Assembly (NCBI GenBank): GCA_964633845.1
Contig: CAZWLA010000028.1
Coordinates: forward strand, 1-16,358
Length of the DNA: 16,358 nucleotides
Direction: 5' to 3'
Source of the DNA: JADHTT01 sp964633845
GTDB lineage: Bacteria > Campylobacterota > Campylobacteria > Campylobacterales > Arcobacteraceae
Made by a program: the position numbers and the translations under genes
Notes under the pieces: generated by a model
Databases searched by the model: none
Told to the model about the DNA's origin: nothing
The model's input: the letters and a program-made list of their open reading frames with translations, nothing else
Shown: one piece after another, positions 7,173-14,207 of the stretch
How positions within the stretch are numbered: the stretch's first letter is position 1
How the letters are laid out: the number at the start of each line of letters is the position of its first letter

Positions 7173-7192
7173 ATCCCAATCCTTATATAAGG
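7169..7192 (+). promoter_or_regulatory. Likely rpsB promoter -10 and downstream palindrome
   Basis: TATAAT at 7169-7174 is a perfect -10 hexamer; epsilonproteobacterial sigma-70 promoters often lack a clear -35, and I see none here. The 12-bp perfect palindrome CCTTATATAAGG at 7181-7192 covers the expected transcription start. The resulting leader up to the rpsB ATG at 7333 would be about 150 bases. The promoter is inferred from position and match, not shown. Confidence 0.55.
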
Positions 7193-7332
7193 AATCTCAC
7201 ATGTATCAATTCTAAAAAGGGTTGTATAGCAATTAATTGTGATTGTTATATGAATGGATGCAGAGGTGGATATTAATTTATTCAATTAAACCCCTAAATA
7301 ATCTAGCTAAAAAGCTAAAAGAAGGAAATATT
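7193..7332 (+). promoter_or_regulatory. Long rpsB leader with pairing potential
   Basis: About 140 bases before the rpsB start hold several complementary segments: the palindrome CAATTAATTG at 7230-7239, which can also pair with CAATTAA at 7283-7289; GGGTT at 7219-7223 against AACCC at 7289-7293; and a small hairpin TAGCT/AGCTA at 7304-7317. In other bacteria ribosomal protein S2 represses its own operon through the rpsB leader, so an autoregulatory RNA is plausible here. A four-codon frame (ATG at 7201, stop at 7213-7215) sits behind AAGGAA, but is too short to call a gene. No tRNA or known riboswitch was recognised. Confidence 0.4.
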
Positions 7333-8115
7333 ATGGTTACTATGAAAGACCTATTAGAATGTGGTGTACACTTTGGACACCAAACAAGAAGATGGAACCC
7401 AAAAATGAAAAAATTTATTTTCGGTGTAAGAAAAAATATTTATATTATTGATTTACAAAAAACATTAAGATACTTCAGATACACGTATACTCTAGTTAGA
7501 GATGCTGCAGCTGAAGGTCAAACAATGATTTTCGTTGGTACTAAAAAACAAGCATCTGAAGCAATTAAAAAAGCAGCTGAAGATTGTGGTATGCCATATG
7601 TAAATAACAGATGGTTAGGTGGAATGTTAACAAACCACGATACTATGAAAAAAGGTATCAGAAAATTAGATATTATTAAAAAGATGAGAGAAGAAGGTCA
7701 AATGGATCTTCTAACTAAAAAAGAAGCATTAATGCTTACTAGAAAAGAAGCTAAACTTCAAGCATACCTTGGTGGTATCAAAGATATGAAGAAAATGCCA
7801 GATATGATGTTTGTAATTGATGCAGTTAAAGAAAAAATTGCTATTTTAGAAGCTAGAAGACTTGGAATCAAAGTTTATGCTCCACTAGATACAAACTGTG
7901 ATCCTGATTTAGTAGATTTCCCAATTCCAGGAAATGATGATGCAATTAGATCTATTCAATTATTCTGTAACGAAATGGCTGCAGCAATGAATGAAGGTAA
8001 AGCAGCATTAGCAGAAGAAAAAGGTGAAGAAGTTGTTGAAACTATCTCTTCTGAAGAGCAAGCTGAAGTAGTAGCAGAAGCTGTTGCTGAAGGTGAAGCT
8101 GAGGAGGCAAAATAA
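7333..8115 (+). CDS. rpsB: 30S ribosomal protein S2
   Basis: With the ATG at 7333 the product is 260 residues and begins MVTMKDLLECGVHFGH, the standard S2 N-terminus. The open frame continues 30 codons upstream to 7243, but that extension (rich in Trp, Lys and Leu) is not part of S2, and AAGGA at 7322-7326 lies at the right distance from 7333. S2 binds the back of the 30S subunit near S1 and is needed for translation initiation. Typical segments are HQTRRWNPKMKKFIFG, NIYIIDLQKT, FVGTKKQASEAI, NRWLGGMLTN, and APLDTNCDPDLVDFPIPGNDDAIRSI. The last 40 or so residues form an alanine- and glutamate-rich acidic tail. tsf follows after 2 bases, with its AGGAGG inside the end of this gene; rpsB-tsf is a classic operon. 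Confidence 0.97.
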   Translation: MVTMKDLLECGVHFGHQTRRWNPKMKKFIFGVRKNIYIIDLQKTLRYFRYTYTLVRDAAAEGQTMIFVGTKKQASEAIKKAAEDCGMPYVNNRWLGGMLTNHDTMKKGIRKLDIIKKMREEGQMDLLTKKEALMLTRKEAKLQAYLGGIKDMKKMPDMMFVIDAVKEKIAILEARRLGIKVYAPLDTNCDPDLVDFPIPGNDDAIRSIQLFCNEMAAAMNEGKAALAEEKGEEVVETISSEEQAEVVAEAVAEGEAEEAK

Positions 8116-8117
8116 TT

Positions 8118-9170
8118 ATGGCTGGAGCAACTCCAAAATTAATTAAAGAATTAAGAGCATTATCTGGTGCTGGTCTTAGTGATTGTAAAAAAGCACTTAA
8201 TGAGTGTGATGGTGACATAGATAAGTCTATGTCATTTTTAAGAGAATCTGGACTTGCAAAAGCAGCTAAAAAAGCTGGTAACGTTGCAGCAGAAGGTTTA
8301 GTTTCTATTTTAGTAAATGAAGACAATACAAAAGCTACATTAGCTGAGATTAATTCTCAAACTGACTTTGTTGCTAAAAATGATGACTTTATTAATCTTA
8401 AAAATGAGATTACATCTCATATCCAAGTAACTGGTTCTTCTTCAACTGAAGAGCTAAATACAACTAATATTAATGGTACAAACTTTGAAGAGTACTTAAA
8501 TGGTAGAATTGCAATTATTGGTGAAAATATTGTTGCTAGAAGAATGGCTACTATATCAACTGATAATGGTGTTGTAAATGGTTATGTTCATACAAATGGT
8601 AAAGTTGGTGTTATTTTAGCTGCAACTTGTGCTCCAGAAGCTAAAGAAAAAGCAACTGCTTTACTTAAATCTTTAGGTATGCATGCAGCAGCAATGAAAC
8701 CATCAGTACTTTCTTATACTAATTTTGATTCTGAATTTGTAGAATCAGAAAATAAAGCAATTATTGCTGATATTGAAAAAGAAAATATTGAATTACATAG
8801 ACTTGGTAAACCAGAGAAAAATATTCCTGAGTTTGTTTCTGCATCTCAATTAACTGATGAAGCGATTGCAACAGCAGAAGCTAAAATGAAGGATGAATTA
8901 CTTGCACAAGGTAAACCAGAGAAAATTATTGGAAACATCGTTAAAGGTAAAATTGCTAGATGGATTGAAGATAATACTCAATTAGATAAAACACATGCAT
9001 TACTATCTCAAACTTATGTAATGGATGATTCTAAAACAGTTGAGCAAGCAATTAAAGATTGTGATGCATCAATTGAATTAGTTGATTACGTTAAATTCGA
9101 ACTTGGTGAAGGTATCGAAGTAAAAGAAGAAGACTTTGCTGCAGAAGTTGCAGCACAAATGGGAAAATAA
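8118..9170 (+). CDS. tsf: Translation elongation factor Ts
   Basis: A 350-residue EF-Ts, the nucleotide exchange factor that recycles EF-Tu from the GDP to the GTP state. The N-terminal UBA-like domain is visible (TPKLIKELRALSGAGLSDCKKAL), followed by the signature TDFVAKNDDF near residue 80 that inserts into EF-Tu. Later segments KVGVILAATC and GMHAAAMKPSVLS belong to the core subdomains, and the C-terminal module has LLSQTYVMDDSKTV. The length is greater than the 283 residues of E. coli EF-Ts, as is common in this class. AGGAGG at 8102-8107, inside the rpsB end, is a strong ribosome-binding site for the ATG at 8118, so the two genes are tightly linked in translation. Confidence 0.97.
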   Translation: MAGATPKLIKELRALSGAGLSDCKKALNECDGDIDKSMSFLRESGLAKAAKKAGNVAAEGLVSILVNEDNTKATLAEINSQTDFVAKNDDFINLKNEITSHIQVTGSSSTEELNTTNINGTNFEEYLNGRIAIIGENIVARRMATISTDNGVVNGYVHTNGKVGVILAATCAPEAKEKATALLKSLGMHAAAMKPSVLSYTNFDSEFVESENKAIIADIEKENIELHRLGKPEKNIPEFVSASQLTDEAIATAEAKMKDELLAQGKPEKIIGNIVKGKIARWIEDNTQLDKTHALLSQTYVMDDSKTVEQAIKDCDASIELVDYVKFELGEGIEVKEEDFAAEVAAQMGK

Positions 9171-9198
9171 TACAATAAGTATTTAATGATTGGCTAAT

Positions 9199-9876
9199 AT
9201 GGAAACAACGACACAAAATATTAACCAATCAAGCCCTTTACTACAAGCAAAACATATTTCACATAGTTTTGATTATCCACTTTTTAAAAATATAGATCTA
9301 ACATTAAATCAAAAAGAATCAATAGCAATTATTGGTGTAAGTGGTAGTGGAAAATCTACTTTTTTAAATATATTGTCATCATTATTAACTCCAAATAGTG
9401 GTGAGATCATTTATAAAGATCAAAATATATATAATTTAAATGATAATCAGATTTTAAAAATAAGACGAGATGAATTTGGTATAATATTTCAATCACACTA
9501 TCTTTTTAGAGGATTTAATGCGATAGAAAATTTACAAATCGCATCTATATTAAGTGAAGAAGAGATAGATAATAATCTCTTAAAAGATCTAAATATCGAT
9601 TTTGTGATGAATCAGAATATTGGAGAACTAAGTGGTGGTCAACAGCAAAGATTATCAATTGCAAGGGTTTTAACAAAAAAACCAAAAGTAATTTTTGCTG
9701 ATGAACCAACAGGTAATCTTGATAATGAAACTGCTAAAATTGTTATGGATAATCTTTTTAAATATATAAAAGATGAAAATTCGGCATTAGTAATTGTTAC
9801 ACATGAAGATGATATAGCATTTAAATGTGACCATGTATATAAATTTGATAATAACATATTAAAGAAATTAAAATAA
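9199..9876 (+). CDS. LolD/MacB-like ABC transporter ATP-binding protein
   Basis: A single nucleotide-binding domain of about 225 residues, the usual LolD length. Walker A is GVSGSGKST, the Q-loop lies in GIIFQSHYL, the signature is LSGGQQQR, Walker B with the catalytic Glu is VIFADEPTGNLD, and the switch His is in VTHEDD. The DEPTGNLD form and compact size place it with ATPases of the LolCDE, MacB and FtsE group, which drive lipoprotein release or mechanotransmission through a separate membrane partner. No permease gene is in the window, so the exact role is open. I prefer the ATG at 9199; a TTG at 9190 directly follows an in-frame stop and would add three residues. Neither has a clear Shine-Dalgarno. 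The stop overlaps the next ATG by one base. A similar ATPase follows tsf in Campylobacter, as I recall. Confidence 0.88.
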   Translation: METTTQNINQSSPLLQAKHISHSFDYPLFKNIDLTLNQKESIAIIGVSGSGKSTFLNILSSLLTPNSGEIIYKDQNIYNLNDNQILKIRRDEFGIIFQSHYLFRGFNAIENLQIASILSEEEIDNNLLKDLNIDFVMNQNIGELSGGQQQRLSIARVLTKKPKVIFADEPTGNLDNETAKIVMDNLFKYIKDENSALVIVTHEDDIAFKCDHVYKFDNNILKKLK

Positions 9877-10397
9877 TGAAAATAACATTAATAACAAATA
9901 GTCAGATAATAGAAAAAATATTTACTTTAGTGGCTGCAAAACTTGAATTTGAGCTTATAGTTGCTAATAATAATGATGTTGAGCTATCGGATATTATAAT
10001 AGTTGATGATGCTATAGAAAATATAGATAAATTGAAGATATTAAAATTATCTAGTAGGCTTGGTTTAATATCAAATAAATCAGATACTAACTTCTCTTTT
10101 ATAATACCAAAACCATTTTTACCTTCACAGCTTATAGATATTGTTAATAAGCAACTTACTAAACCAATAGAAAGTATATCAATTGATAAAAATGATCAAG
10201 ATGAAAGTATTATCACTTCTGAAAATCTTGATGTAGATGGTGGAATACTAAACAATAGTGATATTGTGGAAATTCAAAATATATTAACTAAAGATGAAAA
10301 AATAGATAATGATAGTGAAAATCTATATATTGATGAGATAAGTGATATCATTGATAATGTAATTAAAGAAATTAATACTAAAGAGGAACAGCAATAA
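9876..10397 (+). CDS. Small acidic protein with a degenerate receiver-like N-terminus
   Basis: A 173-residue protein of unknown function. The first 95 residues look like a worn CheY-type fold: a first strand MKITLITN, a third strand DIIIVDDA (39-46), a strand LGLIS, and the loop IIPKPFLPSQLIDIV in which Lys79-Pro80-Phe81 matches the conserved KPF of receivers. The acidic pair that normally follows strand 1 is replaced by Ser9-Gln10, so metal-dependent phosphorylation is unlikely. Residues 100-173 are strongly acidic, with about 20 Asp/Glu against about 5 Lys, and are predicted helical or disordered. The gene overlaps both neighbours by one base, so it is translated with the ABC ATPase and gmk. 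Campylobacter jejuni has, as I recall, a gene annotated as a highly acidic protein directly before gmk; this is probably its counterpart. The fold call is an inference. Confidence 0.85.
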   Translation: MKITLITNSQIIEKIFTLVAAKLEFELIVANNNDVELSDIIIVDDAIENIDKLKILKLSSRLGLISNKSDTNFSFIIPKPFLPSQLIDIVNKQLTKPIESISIDKNDQDESIITSENLDVDGGILNNSDIVEIQNILTKDEKIDNDSENLYIDEISDIIDNVIKEINTKEEQQ

Positions 10398-11023
10398 TGG
10401 ATAAACTATTAGATAATGGCTCAATCCTTATCATATCAGGTCCTAGTGGCTGCGGAAAGAGCTCATTACTTAAAGAGGTATATAAACATATAGATAACTA
10501 TTACTTTTCCATATCAACGACTACAAGAGATATTAGAGATGGTGAACAGAATGGTATTGATTATAACTTCGTTACTAGAGAAGAGTTTGAGTTAGATATA
10601 AAAGAGGGTAACTTTTTAGAATGGGCCCAAGTTCATGGTAATTATTATGGAACATCTCTAAAAGCAATAAATAATGCATTATTGGAAGGTAAAATAGTTA
10701 TTTTTGATATTGATGTGCAAGGACATGATATAGTAAGATCTAAGCTTGATTCTATTACTACATCTGTATTTATTACAACACCATCATTAAAAGAGTTAAA
10801 TCAAAGACTTACAGCACGTGGTACAGACTCTATGGATGTAATTCAAAAAAGAATAGAAAATTCCAAAAAAGAGATTAAAGAGTTTGACAAGTATGATTAT
10901 TTAATAATTAATGATAATTTAGAATTAGCAGCGAAACAGTTATTAAATGTGGTACAGTGTTCAAAAATGAAAACAAAATTATTGAATAAAGATGCTATTA
11001 TATCTTTATGGATGGGTATTTAA
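10397..11023 (+). CDS. gmk: Guanylate kinase
   Basis: A 208-residue cytoplasmic enzyme that phosphorylates GMP to GDP with ATP, needed for GTP and dGTP supply and for salvage of nucleotides. The P-loop is SGPSGCGKSS (Lys21). The GMP-binding segment contains STTTRDIRDGEQNGIDYNF, and the following EEFELDIKEGNFLEWAQVHGNYYGTS is the standard guanylate-kinase lid region. IDVQGHDIVR is the nucleotide-contacting segment. Length matches the family (about 205). The ATG overlaps the stop of the acidic-protein gene (TAATG). The SRP RNA gene follows on the same strand after about 36 bp with its own likely promoter. Confidence 0.97.
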   Translation: MDKLLDNGSILIISGPSGCGKSSLLKEVYKHIDNYYFSISTTTRDIRDGEQNGIDYNFVTREEFELDIKEGNFLEWAQVHGNYYGTSLKAINNALLEGKIVIFDIDVQGHDIVRSKLDSITTSVFITTPSLKELNQRLTARGTDSMDVIQKRIENSKKEIKEFDKYDYLIINDNLELAAKQLLNVVQCSKMKTKLLNKDAIISLWMGI

Positions 11024-11046
11024 TACTAATTTAAATAAATCTTAGT

Positions 11047-11052
11047 TATCAT
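11047..11052 (+). promoter_or_regulatory. Likely -10 element of the SRP RNA gene
   Basis: TATCAT differs from TATAAT by one base and lies 7-8 bases before the point where the SRP RNA terminal stem begins. The position fits a transcription start at about 11059-11061. No clear -35 was seen. Confidence 0.45.
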
Positions 11053-11059
11053 TCCACAC

Positions 11060-11160
11060 TTCCTTTTAGACCTTTGCAATTATATTGAAGAGCAACGCCC
11101 CAGGATGGGAACATAGCAAGGCACTTTTCTTTATAGTGTGTTTAGGTATCTGAAAGGGAG
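11060..11160 (+). ncRNA. ffs: Signal recognition particle RNA (4.5S type)
   Basis: The universally conserved SRP domain is present at 11101-11122: CAGG, stem ATG (11105-11107), GGAA tetraloop (11108-11111), stem CAT (11112-11114), then AGCA and AGGC. The symmetric and asymmetric internal loops CAGG/AGCA are the Ffh-binding site. Outside the core, GAAGAG (11088-11093) pairs with CTTTTC (11124-11129), and the ends pair as CCTTTTAGA (11062-11070) with TCTGAAAGG (11149-11157), including one G-T pair. This gives a hairpin RNA of about 100 bases without an Alu domain, the usual short bacterial form. With Ffh it targets ribosomes making membrane proteins to FtsY. The ends are estimated from pairing and may be off by several bases. 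Confidence 0.88.
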
Positions 11161-11167
11161 CCTTTTT
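11153..11167 (+). terminator. Short intrinsic terminator after the SRP RNA
   Basis: AAAGG (11153-11157), loop GAG, CCTTT (11161-11165), with a T-run at 11163-11167. The stem is only 5 bp, and the same AAAGG also pairs with the 5' end of the SRP RNA, so termination may instead use the long RNA stem plus the T-run. The minus-strand HTH gene ends at 11166, so the two transcripts meet here. Confidence 0.5.
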
Positions 11168-11768
11168 ATATTAAATCTAAAAAATCACTTTTATAAATTA
11201 CAATACTTTTTGAATTTTTATCATAAATAAATCGTCTATCATTAGCTTTAACTTTATCTAATATGATTGCTTTTATTTGTTCATTTGTTTTACTGTGTTT
11301 TCTCATTAATATAAAAAATTCTTTAATATCCATTAGTTCAAGATTAGTATAATTATGTGTAGCAGTATGCGTTGGATGATCTAGTTTATACAAGTTTCTT
11401 AGTTCATTAAATGCTGATTGTAATAAATCTATTTCTGATTGGAAAACAGAGATAATTTTATCTTGATTTTGTTCTAATCTATTAATCTCATTTTGATATT
11501 GATTTTTGCTTTGCTTAATATATTTTTTTAGGATTTTGATTTGATTATTTTTTTCAGAAATAATTTGATCTGATATATTGTTATTGACTTGTTCGTTTGA
11601 ACTATAATTATTCTCATTTACTAGAGAATCAGCTATATATACAAGTGTTTTTCCATTTTCTTTGATAGCTTTTAGTTGTCCATTTTTTATTCTATAATGA
11701 ATTCCTTGAATAGAAAGATTTAGTATCTTAGCAGCTTGAGCACTTGTTACCAATCTTTTACTATTCAT
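11166..11768 (-). CDS. Predicted DNA-binding protein: HTH plus coiled coil, unknown function
   Basis: A 200-residue protein with no name I can support. Residues 5-50 look like a MerR/excisionase-type winged helix: LVTSAQAAKILNLS, then QGIHYRIKNGQLKAIKENGKTLVYIAD. Residues about 65-125 are rich in Lys, Gln, Asn and Glu with a heptad-like pattern (a likely coiled coil for dimerisation). Residues 140-200 form a separate mixed domain ending YDKNSKSIVIYKSDFLDLI. There is no signal peptide or membrane segment. It is the last gene of the minus-strand block, 4 bp after the TAG of queF, so it is probably co-transcribed with queF. The nature of the HTH suggests recognition of one site or a structured origin-like or terminus-like DNA, but no target is visible from sequence. 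Confidence 0.8.
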   Translation of the reverse strand: MNSKRLVTSAQAAKILNLSIQGIHYRIKNGQLKAIKENGKTLVYIADSLVNENNYSSNEQVNNNISDQIISEKNNQIKILKKYIKQSKNQYQNEINRLEQNQDKIISVFQSEIDLLQSAFNELRNLYKLDHPTHTATHNYTNLELMDIKEFFILMRKHSKTNEQIKAIILDKVKANDRRFIYDKNSKSIVIYKSDFLDLI

Positions 11769-11772
11769 TTAT

Positions 11773-12165
11773 CTAATTATCTTTACTATCAATCTCTATT
11801 ATAGTATGCACATTACCTCTAGGGTTGAAATCTGCAATTAGTTTCATAGATTTTGGATTTAGCTTATTGTATAAATTATCATATACTTCATTGGCAGAAT
11901 TTTCATGAGAAATGTGTCTATTCATAAAACTATTAATATATAGTTTTAAAGCCTTTAATTCTATTACTTTTTCACTTGGTACATATGATAGTTTAAATGT
12001 TGCAAAGTCCGGATAGCCACTTCTTGGACATTTACACATAAATTCAGGAAGGTCAATATTTATTGTATAGTTTTTATTGTGTTCGTTAGGCCAGAAGTTT
12101 TCTTCACTATTGATATCAAAATTACTTATTTCATCTTCACCATATCTGCAGTTTTCACTTGACAT
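11773..12165 (-). CDS. queF: NADPH-dependent 7-cyano-7-deazaguanine reductase QueF
   Basis: A 130-residue protein of the short, single-domain QueF type. It reduces preQ0 to preQ1, a step of queuosine synthesis for tRNA wobble position 34. The catalytic motif is at 44-54, CKCPRSGYPDF: Cys46 would form the thioimide with preQ0 and Asp53 would act as proton donor, with the same seven-residue spacing as Cys55 and Asp62 of B. subtilis QueF. ELKALKLYINSF followed by RHISHE is the second family signature, with the His-Glu near 87-88. The ATG at 12163-12165 is preceded by AAGGA overlapping the aldolase stop. No preQ1 riboswitch is seen, and none is expected inside an operon. Confidence 0.95.
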   Translation of the reverse strand: MSSENCRYGEDEISNFDINSEENFWPNEHNKNYTINIDLPEFMCKCPRSGYPDFATFKLSYVPSEKVIELKALKLYINSFMNRHISHENSANEVYDNLYNKLNPKSMKLIADFNPRGNVHTIIEIDSKDN

Positions 12166-12174
12166 TATATATCC

Positions 12175-13242
12175 TTAGTTTTTAGCAATTGAATTAAGAT
12201 CACTATATGCAACTTCTAGTCTCTTTACTAAAGTTTCTTGACCAGACCTTAACCATTTTCTTGGATCATAATAACTTTTATTTGGCTTATCTTCTCCATC
12301 TGGATTACCTATCTGACCTTGCATATAATCAAAGTTTTTAGCTGTAAACTCTTTTACTCCATCCCAGAATGCCCACTGAGTATCTGTATCAATATTCATC
12401 TTAATTACACCATATGTAATAGCTTCTCTGATTTCTTCAAGAGTACTACCACTACCACCATGGAAAACAAAATCAACAGGCTTAGGATCAGTTGAGTACT
12501 TTTCTTCAATAAATTTTTGAGAATTATCAAGAATTGTTGGAGTTAAAACTACATTTCCTGGTTTGTATACACCATGCACATTTCCAAAACTTGCTGCAAT
12601 TGTGAAGTTATCACTAACCTCTTTTAATTTTTCGTATGCATATGCCACTTCTTCAGGCTGAGTATATAATAGTGCATTGTCTATATCAGTATTATCAACA
12701 CCATCTTCTTCTCCACCTGTAATTCCAAGCTCTATCTCTATCATCATATCCATTTGAGACATTCTTTTAAAGTATTCTACACATGTCCCAATATTCTCTT
12801 CAAGACTCTCTTCACTTAAGTCAAGCATATGTGAACTGTAAAGTGGTCTACCTGTAATATTAAAATACTTTTGACTTGCATCTAGAAGCTCATCTATCCA
12901 TGGAAGTAGTTTTCGAGCAGCATGATCTGTATGAAGAACTACTGGAACACCATAGGCTTTTGCCAGAGTATGTATATGTTGAGCTCCACTAATTGCACCC
13001 AATACAGAAGCATTTGATGCTGGACATCCTTTTCCTGCAAAAAATTGTGCACCACCATTACTAAACTGAATAATAATTGGAGAGTTTACTTTTGCAGCAG
13101 CTTCTAGTACTCCATTTGCTGATTCTGTATTTACAACATTTACAGCCGGTATGGCAAAACCATTTTCTTTTGCATAATTAAATAATTTTTTGGTTTCACT
13201 ACCTGTTAAAACACCAGCATTTACAACTTCTAATACACCCAT
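12175..13242 (-). CDS. fbaA: Class II fructose-bisphosphate aldolase
   Basis: A 355-residue zinc-dependent class IIA aldolase (E. coli FbaA type). It splits fructose 1,6-bisphosphate to glyceraldehyde 3-phosphate and dihydroxyacetone phosphate, or runs the reverse reaction in gluconeogenesis. LHTDH holds the catalytic Asp106 and zinc ligand His107. IEIELGITGGEEDGVDN holds the acidic residue that binds substrate and metal. FGNVHGVY has a further zinc His, and FHGGSGS with NIDTDTQWA binds the phosphate. The length agrees with the family (about 358). It sits 8 bp after the PEB4-like gene and 9 bp before queF, all on the minus strand, so one transcript is likely. The pairing with a PEB4-type gene is, as I recall, also found in Campylobacter jejuni. 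Confidence 0.97.
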   Translation of the reverse strand: MGVLEVVNAGVLTGSETKKLFNYAKENGFAIPAVNVVNTESANGVLEAAAKVNSPIIIQFSNGGAQFFAGKGCPASNASVLGAISGAQHIHTLAKAYGVPVVLHTDHAARKLLPWIDELLDASQKYFNITGRPLYSSHMLDLSEESLEENIGTCVEYFKRMSQMDMMIEIELGITGGEEDGVDNTDIDNALLYTQPEEVAYAYEKLKEVSDNFTIAASFGNVHGVYKPGNVVLTPTILDNSQKFIEEKYSTDPKPVDFVFHGGSGSTLEEIREAITYGVIKMNIDTDTQWAFWDGVKEFTAKNFDYMQGQIGNPDGEDKPNKSYYDPRKWLRSGQETLVKRLEVAYSDLNSIAKN

Positions 13243-13250
13243 AACTATCC

Positions 13251-14066
13251 TTATTTATTTAACTTTATTTTTGCTTCTTTTTTAAGTTTTTTAACAACTT
13301 TTCTTACATTTGTTAGAAACTTTTCCTGTGCTACTACTTGTTGAATTTTTATTTTTGCATTATCATAACTAGCAACACCTTCATCTTTTTTATCTTCTAA
13401 ATATATTACATGGAATCCAAATTGTGTTTTAATAGGAGTTTGTGTAATTGTTTCCTTTTTAAGTTCTGCCGCAGCTTTACTAAATTCAGGTACCATCTGT
13501 TTTGCTTCAAACCATCCAAGATCACCACCATTAGCCCCACTAGGTCCTGTTGATTTTTCTTTAGCTAATTTAATAAACTCAGCTTTCATATCTTTTGATT
13601 TGTTCAGCGTATCAATTATAGATTTTGCTTCTTCATTTGTGGCTACTAAAATATGTCTTGCCTTTAGAACAGCTTTTTGAGTGAATTTATCTTTATTTTT
13701 AGCATAAAACTTTTTCATTTCATCTTCAGATACTTTTACATCTTTAGATGTTTTTTGCATCCAAAACTCTAGTGCTAAGTCATTTTTCAACTTGTTTAAA
13801 GCATTTTGAAATGCTTTTTCTTTTGTAATACCTGTTTTTAGTGCATTTTGTGCTAATAGCTTAGTATCTACTACTTGATTTATGATTTTTTCTTGAGTTT
13901 CTTTTGGTAAAGACTCATATGATACTCTGGCATCTCTAATAACCATTTTTATATCAGCAGCAGTTATTGCTTCACCATTTACACTTCCATATGATTTTTC
14001 TATTGCCGTAGCACTAGTAATTATAAGAGTTGCCGCTGCAATTGTACTTAGTAAAATTTTATTCAT
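13251..14066 (-). CDS. Periplasmic peptidyl-prolyl cis-trans isomerase, PEB4/SurA-like
   Basis: A 271-residue secreted folding factor. Residues 1-21 are a signal peptide (basic MNK, hydrophobic core, cleavage probably after Ala-Thr-Ala21). An N-terminal chaperone segment (about 25-125, SurA_N-like) precedes a parvulin (PpiC) domain at about 130-228 with ARHILVA (136-142), GANGGDLGWF (177-186), and FGFHVIYLE (216-224). A lysine-rich helix forms the C-terminus. It should act in the periplasm on outer-membrane proteins, like PEB4/Cbf2 of Campylobacter. It is not a lipoprotein: there is no lipobox cysteine. The ATG at 14064-14066 is preceded on the minus strand by AAAGGGA. It is the first gene of the minus-strand block and is divergent from the response regulator. 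Confidence 0.93.
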   Translation of the reverse strand: MNKILLSTIAAATLIITSATAIEKSYGSVNGEAITAADIKMVIRDARVSYESLPKETQEKIINQVVDTKLLAQNALKTGITKEKAFQNALNKLKNDLALEFWMQKTSKDVKVSEDEMKKFYAKNKDKFTQKAVLKARHILVATNEEAKSIIDTLNKSKDMKAEFIKLAKEKSTGPSGANGGDLGWFEAKQMVPEFSKAAAELKKETITQTPIKTQFGFHVIYLEDKKDEGVASYDNAKIKIQQVVAQEKFLTNVRKVVKKLKKEAKIKLNK

Positions 14067-14073
14067 TTTATCC

Positions 14074-14158
14074 CTTTAAAGCTTTTTTAAGTAGTTGATT
14101 TTATCTAAAATATCCTAAAAAATGCTTTTCTTAAAGAAATTTTAAAATTTACCTTAAA
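14074..14158. promoter_or_regulatory. Divergent promoter region with repeated TTTAAG/CTTAAA sites
   Basis: The 174-bp gap between the PEB4-like gene and the response regulator is nearly all A/T. For the minus-strand operon, TAAAAT on the minus strand (14099-14104) is a weak -10 candidate about 35 bases from the start. TTTAAG occurs at 14086-14091 on the plus strand, and its complement CTTAAA at 14130-14135, 14153-14158 and again at 14212-14217. Perfect palindromes are CTTTAAAG (14074-14081), TTTCTT-A-AAGAAA (14127-14139) and AAATTTTAAAATTT (14137-14150). They could be operator sites for the adjacent regulator, but AT-rich DNA makes such palindromes easily. Confidence 0.4.
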
Positions 14159-14183
14159 AGCTCTTTAAATTTTGTTTTTTTTA

Positions 14184-14192
14184 TGATATAAT
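14184..14192 (+). promoter_or_regulatory. Extended -10 promoter of the two-component pair
   Basis: TGATATAAT combines a TG extension (14184-14185) with a perfect TATAAT (14187-14192), preceded by a T-rich stretch at 14171-14182 typical of epsilonproteobacterial sigma-70 promoters. A start near 14199 gives a leader of about 45 bases. Confidence 0.75.
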
Positions 14193-14207
14193 TCGCGAAA
14201 ATTAAAA

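Noticed and set aside
7243..7332. Thirty extra codons in frame before rpsB, starting with TTG
   Set aside because: The standard S2 N-terminus begins at the ATG at 7333, which has AAGGA at the right distance. The extension has no S2-like residues and covers the structured leader.
8042..8326. Minus-strand open frame across the rpsB-tsf junction
   Set aside because: The leucine and glutamine runs mirror the Ala/Glu-rich end of S2. Both sense-strand genes are certain.
9639..9857. Minus-strand open frame within the ABC ATPase gene
   Set aside because: It is antisense to the signature and Walker B motifs, with no independent coding evidence.
14127..14150. Overlapping perfect palindromes TTTCTTAAAGAAA and AAATTTTAAAATTT as definite operators
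   Set aside because: In DNA this rich in A and T such palindromes arise by chance. They are mentioned with the promoter region but not given a feature of their own.
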